Source: Lentzea albidocapillata subsp. violacea
GTDB taxonomy: Bacteria > Actinomycetota > Actinomycetes > Mycobacteriales > Pseudonocardiaceae
Length of the DNA stretch: 64,000 nucleotides
Assembly (NCBI RefSeq): GCF_900100275.1
Contig: NZ_FNET01000002.1
Location: forward strand, 124,001 to 188,000
Direction: 5' to 3'
Positions 17,562 to 26,301 of the stretch are shown piece after piece; position 1 is the first letter of the stretch, and each line of letters opens with the position of its first letter. The notes under the pieces are model-generated. The model did not search any database and had not been told where the DNA came from. It saw only the letters and a list, made by a program, of their open reading frames with translations. Made by a program: the position numbers and the translations under genes.

Positions 17562-17966
17562 ATGGCGGACAAGCGAAACCGGGCCGGCACGATCGTGGGC
17601 CTCGACCTGACCATCACCGACGCCCCCGGCCTGCGGGACTTCTACGCCGAGGTCGTCGGCTGGAAACCTGAGCCGCTGAGCATGGGCACGCACGACGACT
17701 ACATGATGCTGGCGCCGGACGGCACTCCCGTCGCGGGCATCTGCCGCAAGGCGGGTGGCAACGCCGACCTGCCTCCCCAGTGGCTCACCTACGTCGCGGT
17801 CGACGACCTGCCGGCCAGCCTCGAGAAGGTGACCGCGCAGGGCGGCGAAGTGGTGCGCGCACCGGCGGGCGCGGGGCCGGGTGCCTTCGCGCTGATCAAG
17901 GACCCGGCCGGGGCGACGCTCGCGCTCATGCAGAACCCGTACCCCGACGGGGACGACGGCCGGTAG
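17562..17966 (+). CDS. VOC-family (glyoxalase/dioxygenase fold) protein
   Basis: A 134-residue protein with the paired beta-alpha-beta-beta-beta pattern of the vicinal oxygen chelate superfamily. It starts with TIVGLDLTITDAPGLRDFYAEVVGW and ends with GAFALIKDPAGATLALMQ. It resembles short VOC proteins annotated as glyoxalase or bleomycin-resistance like. The metal-ligand set is not obvious, so a binding role is possible. It starts at ATG 17562 after AGGAG, 15 bp after the SRPBCC gene, and is the last gene of the operon before a terminator. Confidence 0.85.
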   Translation: MADKRNRAGTIVGLDLTITDAPGLRDFYAEVVGWKPEPLSMGTHDDYMMLAPDGTPVAGICRKAGGNADLPPQWLTYVAVDDLPASLEKVTAQGGEVVRAPAGAGPGAFALIKDPAGATLALMQNPYPDGDDGR

Positions 17967-17971
17967 GGGCC

Positions 17972-18004
17972 GGCGGGTGGTGGCGGGCACCGTCACCACC
18001 CGCC
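17972..18004. terminator. Hairpin between convergent VOC and acyl-CoA dehydrogenase genes
   Basis: A perfect 11-bp stem (17972-17982 with 17994-18004) and an 11-nt loop lie just after the VOC stop codon and reach into the stop of the convergent acyl-CoA dehydrogenase gene. It probably works in both directions. Confidence 0.7.
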
Positions 18005-19129
18005 CCGTTCGGCGATCCCGCGCACCAGCGTCGCGCTGAGCGAGTCGTCGGTGTCGAGGTTGGCGGCGATCACCTCGCACAGCATCTCGTCGGTGCCGCC
18101 GCCGATCCGGGTGAGCCGGACGTCGCGGTACATCCGCGCCAGCGGGAAGTCCTCCGTGTAGCCGCGGCCGCCGAACGCCTGCAGGGCCGCGTCGACCGCG
18201 TCGGCGCAGTCCCTGGCGGCGACCAGTTTCGCGGCCGCCACAGCGGAATGCGACACCTCGTCCCCGTGTACCGGCGTCATCGCGACGTCGAGCAGCGCGG
18301 CGACGGCCGACACGCGGGCCCAGTGCCACGCCATGCGGTGCCGCAATACCTGGTGGTCGAACAGACGTGCCGAGAAAGCGGTGCGGTCACGCATGTGCGC
18401 CAGGGCCAGCGCCATGGCCGCCCGTGCGGTGGCGATCAGGCCGGCCGCGGCCGCCAGCCGTTCGAAGTCGAGCACGCGCAGCAGTTGCACCAGTCCCGCA
18501 CGGGGGTTGCCGACCACGGCGGTGCTGGGCACGGTCACGTCCAGGTCGAGCACGGCGGTGTCCGCGGACCGCACTCCCAGCGTCGGCACGAACCGGGTGG
18601 GCGTCACGCCGGACAGCGGCACCACGAACAGTCCGAACGACCGCGCGTCGCCTGTTCTGGCCAGCACCAGCACATGCGTCGCCCGGCCGGCGTTGGTGAT
18701 GAGGCACTTGGTGCCGGTCAACCGCCACCGATCGCCCTCGCGCCGGGCGGACGTCGTCACCGCGGGTACGTCGGACCCGGCACCGGGCTCCGTGACCGCG
18801 GCGCACCCGATGACCGACCCGTCGAGCGCGCCTTCGAGGATCTCCGCCTGACCGCCGGCACGGTGCAGGGCGTGCAGGAAGACCTCGCTGTGCAACGACA
18901 CGGCGAGCGCCGCGCCTGCGTTGTGCACGGCCAGTTCCTCCACCAGCACCCGCGCCAGGGGTAGGCCACCCACCGGGCCGAGCGCCCACCGTTCACGGAA
19001 GGCACCGGCCGCCGCGAGAGCGCGGAACAGCTCACGCGGCAGGTGCCCGTCCTCCTCCCAGGACGGCATGCAGGGCACCAACCCGGCGATCACCCGGCGG
19101 ATCTCCGCGCGGTAGTCGTCCACGTTCAT
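17993..19129 (-). CDS. Acyl-CoA dehydrogenase-like flavoprotein
   Basis: A 378-residue protein with the acyl-CoA dehydrogenase layout: a helical N-domain, GCAAVTEPGAGSDVPAVTTSA (FAD/acyl contact), LTGTKCLITNAGRA, and a C-terminal helical domain with QAFGGRGYTEDFPLARMYRDVR. At the position of the classical MCAD catalytic Glu (YEGT) it reads IGGGTDE, as in the long-chain and isovaleryl subclass, where the base is elsewhere. It starts at ATG 19129, overlapping the kinase stop by 4 nt, and is the last gene of the seven-gene operon. With the ACP in the same operon, an ACP-bound acyl substrate is plausible. Confidence 0.9.
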   Translation of the reverse strand: MNVDDYRAEIRRVIAGLVPCMPSWEEDGHLPRELFRALAAAGAFRERWALGPVGGLPLARVLVEELAVHNAGAALAVSLHSEVFLHALHRAGGQAEILEGALDGSVIGCAAVTEPGAGSDVPAVTTSARREGDRWRLTGTKCLITNAGRATHVLVLARTGDARSFGLFVVPLSGVTPTRFVPTLGVRSADTAVLDLDVTVPSTAVVGNPRAGLVQLLRVLDFERLAAAAGLIATARAAMALALAHMRDRTAFSARLFDHQVLRHRMAWHWARVSAVAALLDVAMTPVHGDEVSHSAVAAAKLVAARDCADAVDAALQAFGGRGYTEDFPLARMYRDVRLTRIGGGTDEMLCEVIAANLDTDDSLSATLVRGIAERGGW

Positions 19130-19848
19130 CCCGCCTCCCGCAGCGCTTCCAGGTCGGCGCACACCTCGGCCGCGATGCCGTCCACGTCCCGCAACGCGGT
19201 GCGCACGACGTGCCAGCGGCCAGCTACCGCCATCGACAGCAGGTGCCCGCGCACCGCGCTCTGGTACGTGACGAAGGCCGCTTCGGGGGTGGAGGTCTGG
19301 GCGTGCTGCGGCCCCAGCTCGCCGGGGTTCACGTCGGCCATCCGGCGCGCGGCGGCGGTCGTCACCGGGGTGTCGAGCAGGAACACGCGGTCCGGCCGCC
19401 GCACCGGAGCGAACAGCGGCAGGATCTGCTCCGGCCGGTCGAAGTCCCCGCGCGCCCGCACACCACCCGCGGCGATGCGGGCGACGAACTTGTGGAACCA
19501 GCCGTCCGCGACGACGACGTGTCCCCGCTCCAGCGCCGGGGTGATCACGCACCGGTCGACGAGCGCGTAGTAGCTCGCCCTGATCAGCACCCAGTGCGGG
19601 TCGCCGAGCCGGAAGTACGGGCCGCGCAACGACATCTGCTGCAACGCGCGCAGCCCGTCCAGGTACTCGGCGACGAACGGGTCGTCCGGTGCGGCGGCGT
19701 TGTGCCGGACGAGCCGGACCGTCCGGCCCCGCCCGCGGAGCCGGTCGGCCACGGCGGTGGCGGTGCTGGACTTCCCGGCCCCGTCGATTCCCTCCAGCGC
19801 GACGAACACCCGCTCACCCGCCGCCACGCCGGTGCGGCTGGGCCCCAC
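19126..19848 (-). CDS. Thymidylate-kinase-like P-loop kinase
   Basis: About 240 residues. VALEGIDGAGKSSTATAVADRL (residues 16-37) is the Walker A region of the thymidylate kinase family, with a lid-like basic region and a DRVFLLDTP strand later. It differs from housekeeping Tmk by its extra length and by an unusual WVLIRASYYALVDRCV segment where Tmk has the DR-Y motif, so the substrate may be another (deoxy)nucleotide or a pathway intermediate. The start is uncertain: GTG 19848 lacks a clear ribosome binding site and would overlap the upstream gene by 35 nt; internal GTG codons are alternatives. It is the sixth gene of the operon. Confidence 0.75.
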   Translation of the reverse strand: MGPSRTGVAAGERVFVALEGIDGAGKSSTATAVADRLRGRGRTVRLVRHNAAAPDDPFVAEYLDGLRALQQMSLRGPYFRLGDPHWVLIRASYYALVDRCVITPALERGHVVVADGWFHKFVARIAAGGVRARGDFDRPEQILPLFAPVRRPDRVFLLDTPVTTAAARRMADVNPGELGPQHAQTSTPEAAFVTYQSAVRGHLLSMAVAGRWHVVRTALRDVDGIAAEVCADLEALREAG

Positions 19849-21526
19849 CGGACGTGAGGAGGTCGCGGGCCTCCTCGATCGGGAAGTCGGCGTCGAGGTA
19901 CGCGCCGAGCCGGATCCAGTCGTGCCCGATCCGCAGCGTGGCCTCCCAGGCGGCGGCCGAGTCGAACGAGGCCGGGAACACCTCGGCCCGCACGAGGTCG
20001 CGCACCCCGGCGACGAGCTTGTCCAGGCGTTCCGCCCACAACTCCCACTCGTCCCCGGCGAGTTCGCGTTCGACGGCGGCGGCCTGCGCGGTCAGTTCCG
20101 CCGGCACGGCGGTCAGCGCGCCCAGCCGGGCGACGATCGCGGCGTCGGGAGGCAGCGGACTCATCCCGCACGCGCTCAGCAACGCCCGGCAGGCGTGGTG
20201 CAGCAACCGCAGCCCGCTCGTCCGCGCCACCTCCCGCTGCCCGCCGTCCAGTGCCCCGGACAGGTCCTCCCGCGCGTTCTCGATCATGATGTGGGACCAC
20301 ACCTGCGCCATCCCCGCCGCCGCGAACCGCTTGGCGGGCAACGGAACCAGCGCGACGTGCCCGTCGGCGGCGGCCCCGGCGAGGCCCAGCACCGGCATCC
20401 GGGTGGACGGCGGCGGTGTGACCGGTTCGGCCGGTGCCCACGGTTGCGCGGAGGCGATCGGCCCGCCGTCGCGCCAGAGCAGCTCGACCAGCCCGATCCG
20501 GTGGAACTCGGCCAGCGCGCTCGCGGCCGGTCCGGGAGCCCTCCTGAGCACCTCGCCGACCGGACGTCCTGGTGCGATCGAGCGCCATGCCCTTCCTGCG
20601 GGCGCGTCCAGGACGAAGACGTCGGCCCGGTCGCGCACCACGTGCAGCCGGTCGCCGATCGGCCAGGTGGTGACACCCGCCCGCAGGCCGAGCAGCACCT
20701 GTTCGGGGTCGGCGGCGCATCCGTCGACACCGAAGTCCGCCACCAGCGCGGCGTGCTCGTCCAGCGGCTGTGCGGATTCCGCCTCACCAAGGCCCGTGCC
20801 GGCCCACCCGCCGTCGTACGGCCTCACCGGCTCGTCAGGCGGTCGTGCGGATTCCGCGTCACCGGCTTGTCCGCCACGCAACCCCGCCAGCCGTTCACGC
20901 AGCCGGATGGCCTCCGCGTCGCCCCCGGCGGCCAGCCGGTCGAACTGCTGGTCGAGCCACTTGGGCTCCAGATAGGTCTCCCCGCGCGCGGCCACCCACG
21001 ACTTCGCCGCGTGCCGCGCCGCGATTCCGGCCCACGCCAACGCTTCGTGCTCCTCCCCCAGCACGTGCGACGCGACCGCGTGCCGCATGGCCTGCCTGCT
21101 GTGGTGCGCGTACCAGCCCGCCACGACCTCGGGCAACGACAAGGGCCACTCTCGCGCCCGCCGCACGACGTCCTCCCCGCGCAGCACCACGGCACCGCGC
21201 AGCCGCTGGCACCGGTCGAGCAACGCCGCGGGCAGCGCGCCGAACCCGGCGGCCACATGGGCACAGACCGCGTCGGCCTGCGCGCGGACCTGGCGCAACG
21301 AGCGGGTGCGTACCTCGACGCGGCGGCCCCGCACGAACACGATCGTGGGCATCGTCGGGTGGTCGTGGTCGTCGTCGGCCAGCAGCAGGAAGTCGACGTC
21401 CGAGGCGGAGTTGCCGAACCCCTCGGCGATCGAGCCCTCCAGCACCGCGCCGCACCCCGGTGGCGCGTCCACCAGATCCAGCGTCTCGGTGAGCAGCGAG
21501 GTCAGCTCCGCGCGATCGATGATCAC
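19814..21526 (-). CDS. Nucleotidyltransferase-fold protein with PqqD-like segment
   Basis: A 570-residue multidomain protein. Residues 29-47 (EGSIAEGFGNSASDVDFLLL) match the GSx8-12DxD motif of minimal nucleotidyltransferases. Residues about 110-215 are helical, possibly a HEPN-like substrate domain. A Pro/Asp-rich linker (about 222-262) contains a duplicated D/E-AESA-x-P-x-DE motif. Residues about 285-352 (DRADVFVLDAPAGRAWRSI, then PAASALAEFHRIGLVELLW) follow the PqqD/RiPP-recognition winged-helix pattern. A helical C-terminal domain completes it. It starts at GTG 21526, overlapping the dikinase stop by 4 nt. No precursor peptide was found in the operon, so a RiPP role is unproven. Confidence 0.6.
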   Translation of the reverse strand: MIIDRAELTSLLTETLDLVDAPPGCGAVLEGSIAEGFGNSASDVDFLLLADDDHDHPTMPTIVFVRGRRVEVRTRSLRQVRAQADAVCAHVAAGFGALPAALLDRCQRLRGAVVLRGEDVVRRAREWPLSLPEVVAGWYAHHSRQAMRHAVASHVLGEEHEALAWAGIAARHAAKSWVAARGETYLEPKWLDQQFDRLAAGGDAEAIRLRERLAGLRGGQAGDAESARPPDEPVRPYDGGWAGTGLGEAESAQPLDEHAALVADFGVDGCAADPEQVLLGLRAGVTTWPIGDRLHVVRDRADVFVLDAPAGRAWRSIAPGRPVGEVLRRAPGPAASALAEFHRIGLVELLWRDGGPIASAQPWAPAEPVTPPPSTRMPVLGLAGAAADGHVALVPLPAKRFAAAGMAQVWSHIMIENAREDLSGALDGGQREVARTSGLRLLHHACRALLSACGMSPLPPDAAIVARLGALTAVPAELTAQAAAVERELAGDEWELWAERLDKLVAGVRDLVRAEVFPASFDSAAAWEATLRIGHDWIRLGAYLDADFPIEEARDLLTSGGAQPHRRGGG

Positions 21527-24153
21527 GACTCCTCCGGCCCGGCCAGCACCCGGATGGTCCCGGTCGCGCCGTCGACGTCGAGGCGCATGCCGTCGCGCAC
21601 GCGGGTCGTCAGGCCGGGGACCTGCACCACGGTGGGCACGCCCAGCTCACGGGCGACGATGGCGACGTGGGTCAGCGGGCTGCCGCGCTCGACGAGTAGG
21701 CCCGACGCCGACGGCAGCCATGCCACCCAGCCGGGATCGGTGCGGTAGGTGACGAGGATGTCGCCCTGAGCCTCCGACGGCAGGTCGACCACCTTCGCGC
21801 GGCCCTGCACCCTGCCCGGTCCGGCGGGCACACCGGTGAGCTCCGCCCCAGTCGCCGCCGCGGCTCCTCCGGGAACGGCACGGGCCCACGCCACCCGGTT
21901 CGCCGTGGTGCCGACGGCGCCGCGGGTGGTGAAGCGGGACGGCGCGGTCAGCAGGCGGTCCGACTCGGCGATCGCCTTGCGCGAACTGACGAGCGCGCGC
22001 AGGTCGACGTCCACAGTGGACGCGTCGAAGCACCCGCCGATCTCCTCCAGGTAGAGCCAGAAGATGTCCTCCGGCGAGTCGAGCAGACCCAGCGAGGCGA
22101 ACCGGCGGCCGATCGCGCGCACCATCACCTTCGCCGTCCCGAACGCGCGAGTGCGGCAGAAGCGGATGCGCTCGCGCAGTTCCAGCGCCCTGCGCACCTT
22201 GCCGCGGACCCGTTCGTACACCTGGCGTTTCGCAGGAGACAAGGCCTTGAGGACAGCGTCCACATCGGCCCGTCCCGTCATGCTCTCCACCGACGCCACG
22301 GCCGCGCGCAGCATCGGGAAGAACGTCGACGGGTCGTCACGCAGGCTCGGCGCCTCGAGTTTCAGCTCGTCCAGGCTGCGGTCGCCGTAGCGCGCCACGT
22401 AGTCGTCCACTTCGGACACGAACGCGGTGTGCCCGCCCTCCAGCAACGCCGCTCTGGCCTGCCGGGGCTCGCATTCGGTGACGATGCGGCGCAGTTCGTC
22501 GTCGGCCCGCACCACACCCGCGAGCTCGGCGATGCGGTGCGCGGGCCCCGCCGACTCGACCGAGTTCGCCGGGCCCGCCACCGCCCAGCTGAACCAGAGC
22601 GGGGCGTCGGGCAGCCACCGCCGGTTGAGCAGCTGCAGCGTCCCGAAGGAAAGCCCGATGACGGCGTCGAGCACGGCGACCCTGCCCCAGCGCGCCACCA
22701 GGGTGCGTTCGAGCGCCTGGTAGCGGCGGTAGACCTGGTCGGCGGTCAGCGCGTCGTAGTCCGTGGCGCCGAACTCCTCGTAGGTGCGGTAGAAGTCCTC
22801 GACGAACCGCTCGCCGGTGCGTTCGACCAGGGCGAACCTCGTCGCGAACCGCAGTCGTGACCGCGCGGTCACGAGGATCTCCTCCGCCCGCGAACCGAAC
22901 GTGAACGGGTACAGCCCGTCGGCCAGCTCGGGGTCGAGCGACTCCTCCACCCCGAGGGTGAGCTCGAGGCTGCGGCGGCCCAGCCGGTACAGCGGCGCGA
23001 GGCGCACCAGCCGGTACCAGTTCAGCAGGTTGTAGTAGACGCGCCCGTGGAAGTAGCCGAGCAGCGCGGGCAGCCACTCCCGCGCCTGGCTCAACTGCGC
23101 GTCAGGCACCTTCAGCTCGCGGCAGTACTCCTCGTAGACGCGTTGGTACACCCGGCGCGCGAAGCTGTACGTGAGCGGCGAGGTCATGCCGCGAAAGCTC
23201 TCGATGATGTTGGAGTTGTCCCAGACGTGCAGCTCGCCGGGCTCGTCCAGACCAGGGGTGATCGGCCGGCTCTGCAACACCCACAGGGTGCCTTCGGCCA
23301 ACGCCCACTCGACGTCCTGCGGGGCGCCGCGGGCGTTCTCGATCCGCCCGGCCAGCTCACCGAGCGCGCGCAGCTCGGCGTCGGTGACCGCGAGCGCTTC
23401 CCTTGCCGCGACAGCGGTTTCGGTCACCCGGCACCCGCCGGCGGCGTCCGGGTCGTACCGCTCCCGCTTCTCCCCCACCGTGACCCGCAGGACGCGGCCG
23501 GCCGCGTCGAGCACGACGGTGTCGGCGTCCACCGCGCCGCCGACCAGTCCTTCGCCGAGCCCGAACACCGCGCTGACGACGCGTTCGGTCCGCTCGCCCG
23601 ACATCGGGTTGGCGGTGAACAGCACGCCGCTCTTCTCCGCGGCCACCAGCCGCTGGACGATCACCGCCATTCCGGAGCCGCCCGGCGGGAGACCGTGCGC
23701 GAGCCGGTACGCGAGCGCGCGTGCCGAGTACGCGCCCGCCCAGCAGCGCCGCACGTGCTCGGCGATCGCGTCGATCCCCTCGACGTTGAGGAACGTGTCG
23801 AACTGACCGGCGAAGGAGAACCGCGGGCCGTCCTCGTCCAGTCCGGACGACCGCACAGCGACCGGACCGTTCCCGACCTCTTGCGCGGCGGCCGTGATCT
23901 CGGCCAGCACGTCAGGTGCCAGCGGCATCCGAAGGATCGCACTCGCCACGGCCTCGGCAGCGGCTTCCGCGCGGTCCGCGGTGAGGTCGCGCAGTTCGGC
24001 GGCGATCCGTTCGGCCAGGCCGGTCTCGGCCAGGTGGCGGCGCAGGACGTCCGCGCCGATCACGCGCCACGGCGGCACCACGAACCCGGCGTCGGCCAGT
24101 TCGCGCAGCCCGCGTGCCTTGGCCCCGTCCACCTCGCTCGTCACGGCCGTCAT
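21523..24153 (-). CDS. PEP-synthase/rifampin-phosphotransferase-like dikinase
   Basis: An 876-residue protein with three parts. The N-terminal ATP-grasp domain (about 1-320) includes PVAVRSSGLDEDG, FAGQFDTFLNV, QRLVAAEKSGVLFTANP and QDVEWALAEGTLWVLQSRPI. The middle region (about 335-770) is helical and lineage-specific. The C-terminal swivelling phosphohistidine domain contains GSPLTHVAIVARELGVPT with catalytic H829. This order matches rifampin phosphotransferase-type dikinases rather than PEP synthase, which ends in a TIM-barrel PEP/pyruvate domain that is absent here. Expected chemistry: ATP-dependent beta-phosphoryl transfer to a substrate through phospho-His, releasing AMP and phosphate. 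The start is ATG 24153, overlapping the UbiA-like stop by 4 nt. Confidence 0.85.
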   Translation of the reverse strand: MTAVTSEVDGAKARGLRELADAGFVVPPWRVIGADVLRRHLAETGLAERIAAELRDLTADRAEAAAEAVASAILRMPLAPDVLAEITAAAQEVGNGPVAVRSSGLDEDGPRFSFAGQFDTFLNVEGIDAIAEHVRRCWAGAYSARALAYRLAHGLPPGGSGMAVIVQRLVAAEKSGVLFTANPMSGERTERVVSAVFGLGEGLVGGAVDADTVVLDAAGRVLRVTVGEKRERYDPDAAGGCRVTETAVAAREALAVTDAELRALGELAGRIENARGAPQDVEWALAEGTLWVLQSRPITPGLDEPGELHVWDNSNIIESFRGMTSPLTYSFARRVYQRVYEEYCRELKVPDAQLSQAREWLPALLGYFHGRVYYNLLNWYRLVRLAPLYRLGRRSLELTLGVEESLDPELADGLYPFTFGSRAEEILVTARSRLRFATRFALVERTGERFVEDFYRTYEEFGATDYDALTADQVYRRYQALERTLVARWGRVAVLDAVIGLSFGTLQLLNRRWLPDAPLWFSWAVAGPANSVESAGPAHRIAELAGVVRADDELRRIVTECEPRQARAALLEGGHTAFVSEVDDYVARYGDRSLDELKLEAPSLRDDPSTFFPMLRAAVASVESMTGRADVDAVLKALSPAKRQVYERVRGKVRRALELRERIRFCRTRAFGTAKVMVRAIGRRFASLGLLDSPEDIFWLYLEEIGGCFDASTVDVDLRALVSSRKAIAESDRLLTAPSRFTTRGAVGTTANRVAWARAVPGGAAAATGAELTGVPAGPGRVQGRAKVVDLPSEAQGDILVTYRTDPGWVAWLPSASGLLVERGSPLTHVAIVARELGVPTVVQVPGLTTRVRDGMRLDVDGATGTIRVLAGPEES

Positions 24154-24926
24154 CCCCACACTCCCCACGTCGCACACAGGATCAGGACCGCCAGGTCGAC
24201 GGCGAGCACGTAGGTCAGCCCGGACCACCACGCCCGCCCGCGGCGACCGGCCCTCCACCACGAGGTCATCCCGGCCGCGAAGGCGACGGCGATCAGCCCC
24301 ACGGCCACCGCGACCACCCACGGTGCCGCGATGACCGCCGCGACGACCCCAGCGGCCGACAGCGCCACCGCCGCGACGAGCCGGGCACCGAGTCCCAGAC
24401 CGAACGGCCGGTAGTCCGGCTCGTCGAGCTTCCTGGTGAACTTCCAGTACTCGTAAGCACTCCAGAGCACCACCGCCGCCCCCACGGCCACCATCGGGGG
24501 TACTCCCGCCGTCACGCCGCCGTACCCGAGCACCAGGAGCGGTGCCACCTCATAGGCGACGAAGAGCACCACGGGCTGTGTGATCCCGTGACGCGGCAGG
24601 AACGGGGCCGCGAGGGCGGCGGCGCATGCCCCACCCGCGAGGGCGAGGGCCAGGAGGTCGTGGAGGTTGAGCAGCACCACGGCGGCGGCCACGGCGACCA
24701 GGCCGGCCCGCAGTCCCGCCGGGTCCGCCGCCCCGTCGTCGAGGTCGTCGACCAGGCGCAGGAAGAGGAACAGCGACACGAACGTCAGGCCGCCGAGCAA
24801 CAGCGGGACCATGCCGGGCCAGGCGCGAGCGCTCAGTGCCACGACGGTGGCGTAGGTCAGCACCGCGGCGAGCCCGTGCGTCTGCGGCGGGAACCGCAGC
24901 CGCACGTACCGGGTCGCGGCGATCAC
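24150..24926 (-). CDS. UbiA-like prenyltransferase-family membrane protein
   Basis: A 258-residue polytopic protein with about seven or eight hydrophobic helices. FLRLVDDLDDGAAD near residue 50 resembles the first Asp-rich, Mg-diphosphate-binding motif of UbiA proteins (NDxxDxxxD), and EYWKFTRKLDEPDY later may serve as the second. UbiA enzymes transfer prenyl groups within the membrane; the acceptor here is unknown. The GTG start at 24926 overlaps the reductase stop by 4 nt. The longer upstream reading frame is the shadow of the reductase gene. Confidence 0.7.
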   Translation of the reverse strand: MIAATRYVRLRFPPQTHGLAAVLTYATVVALSARAWPGMVPLLLGGLTFVSLFLFLRLVDDLDDGAADPAGLRAGLVAVAAAVVLLNLHDLLALALAGGACAAALAAPFLPRHGITQPVVLFVAYEVAPLLVLGYGGVTAGVPPMVAVGAAVVLWSAYEYWKFTRKLDEPDYRPFGLGLGARLVAAVALSAAGVVAAVIAAPWVVAVAVGLIAVAFAAGMTSWWRAGRRGRAWWSGLTYVLAVDLAVLILCATWGVWG

Positions 24927-26023
24927 CGCGGCCTCCCGGCGAGACGCAGCACGTCGCCGATGCCGGGTTCCGGGCGGCCGAGGTAGCCCACCCGCACGCA
25001 GTGGTCCAGCAACGTGCGCAGGTAGTCCACCCCGGTCGCCGCCGGCCGCCACGGTGCCAGCCGCGCCGCGTTCGTGTCGTCGAACCTGGCGCGCCGGCGG
25101 AAGAAGCTCTCGTACATCGCGATGATCCGCCGGTAGTAGACGCGTTCGTCCGGCGGGAGCGCGCCGGCGTCGAACGCGGACGGCGAGACGTAGTGCGGTA
25201 CCTCGAACATCGGGTACTCCGCCAGCGCGTTGCTCACGTCGAGCAACGTGTGCGGCGCGGCCCCGACGGCGTGGAACGTACGCCCGCGGGCCTCGTCGAA
25301 CCGGTTCACCACCTGGCAGATCAACGCCGCGACGTAGTCCACCGGCACCAGGTCGAGCAGGGCGTCGTAGTAGCCCGGCACCGACCTGACCCGCCCCTGT
25401 GTGAAGAGCTTGAGCACCACGTACATGTTCTTGAAGTCCCGGATGACCCCGGACTCCTGGGTGCCCACGATCATGCTCGGCCGCACCACCACCGCGGGTA
25501 CGGCGGCGGCCCGGACCTCCTGTTCGGCGAGGAACTTGCTGCGTTCGTACCCGGTGCCGAACCGTTGTCCCACATCGAGTTCGTCTTCGAGGACCCGGCC
25601 CGTGCGCTCCCCGCAGACGTACGCCGTGCTCACGTGCACAAGGGGCACCGCGCGTTCCGCCGCGAGCCGGACGACGTTGCGCGTGCCGTCCACGTTGAGC
25701 GACTCGTAGGTCTCCCACCGTCGGCCGAAATCCGTGGTGGCGGCGGCGTGGACGATGCGGTCGAGGCCGGTGGCGAGGTCCTCGTAGCGCTCGGTGGCCA
25801 GGCCGAGCATCGGCTTGGTGACGTCACCGGCCACACAGGACACCAGTCCCGGCCCGGACCGTCCGATCGGGACCGTGCGCACGACTCGCCCGTCGTTGCG
25901 CACGATCTCCGGCCGCGTGTGCACCAGCGCGAGGACCGTGTGCCCCTCGTTCGCCAGCCTTGCCGTGACCTCGGCACCGACCAGCCCGGCCGCACCGGTC
26001 ACGAGGACGCGCAGCCCGCTCAC
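24923..26023 (-). CDS. NAD(P)-dependent SDR-type epimerase/thioester-reductase-like protein
   Basis: A 366-residue extended SDR. VLVTGAAGLVGAEV (residues 5-18) is the nucleotide-binding loop, VHAAATTDFG and HVSTAYVCGERTG follow the NAD_binding_4 (fatty acyl reductase/thioester reductase) pattern, and GYERSKFLAEQ supplies the catalytic Tyr and Lys. VPVDYVAALICQVV is the usual downstream motif of that group. Next to an acyl carrier protein, reduction of an ACP thioester to an aldehyde or alcohol is a good hypothesis, although sugar epimerase chemistry cannot be excluded. GTG 26023 overlaps the ACP stop by 4 nt. Confidence 0.85.
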   Translation of the reverse strand: MSGLRVLVTGAAGLVGAEVTARLANEGHTVLALVHTRPEIVRNDGRVVRTVPIGRSGPGLVSCVAGDVTKPMLGLATERYEDLATGLDRIVHAAATTDFGRRWETYESLNVDGTRNVVRLAAERAVPLVHVSTAYVCGERTGRVLEDELDVGQRFGTGYERSKFLAEQEVRAAAVPAVVVRPSMIVGTQESGVIRDFKNMYVVLKLFTQGRVRSVPGYYDALLDLVPVDYVAALICQVVNRFDEARGRTFHAVGAAPHTLLDVSNALAEYPMFEVPHYVSPSAFDAGALPPDERVYYRRIIAMYESFFRRRARFDDTNAARLAPWRPAATGVDYLRTLLDHCVRVGYLGRPEPGIGDVLRLAGRPR

Positions 26024-26277
26024 GCCGCCGTCCCCCTGACGCGTTCGGTGACCAGGTCGACGAGCTCCCGCACCGTGGACACGTTGAGCGCCTCGTCGAC
26101 GTCGACGGCGGCGAGTTCGAACCGTTCCTCGATGACGATGGCCAGTTCGAGCAGCCGCAACGAGTCGAACCCGAGATCCGTGGCGATGCGCGCCTCGTCG
26201 GACAGCTCCTCCGCGTCACCGTAAGACATGTGCCGCAGGATCCCGTGCACGGTCTCGCGCACTGCCTCGTTGTTCAT
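26020..26277 (-). CDS. Acyl carrier protein
   Basis: An 85-residue protein with the four-helix carrier pattern and the phosphopantetheine site LGFDSLRLLEL (Ser within G-x-DSL). The length and acidic composition are usual for discrete ACPs or aminoacyl carrier proteins. ATG 26277 has GGAGG 6 nt upstream, the best ribosome binding site in the operon, consistent with it being the first gene. Six genes follow with overlapping stops and starts, so it probably carries the intermediate for that pathway. Confidence 0.92.
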   Translation of the reverse strand: MNNEAVRETVHGILRHMSYGDAEELSDEARIATDLGFDSLRLLELAIVIEERFELAAVDVDEALNVSTVRELVDLVTERVRGTAA

Positions 26278-26301
26278 CGCTTCCTCCGGGCGCACGTCAG
26301 C

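Noticed and set aside
19130..19552. N-terminal extension of the acyl-CoA dehydrogenase
   Set aside because: The extension lies opposite in frame to the kinase gene and lacks dehydrogenase motifs; ATG 19129 overlaps the kinase stop in the usual 4-nt way.
19814..21526. RiPP biosynthesis operon
   Set aside because: The PqqD-like segment is suggestive, but no precursor peptide, radical SAM or cyclodehydratase gene was found, so it is listed only as a hypothesis.
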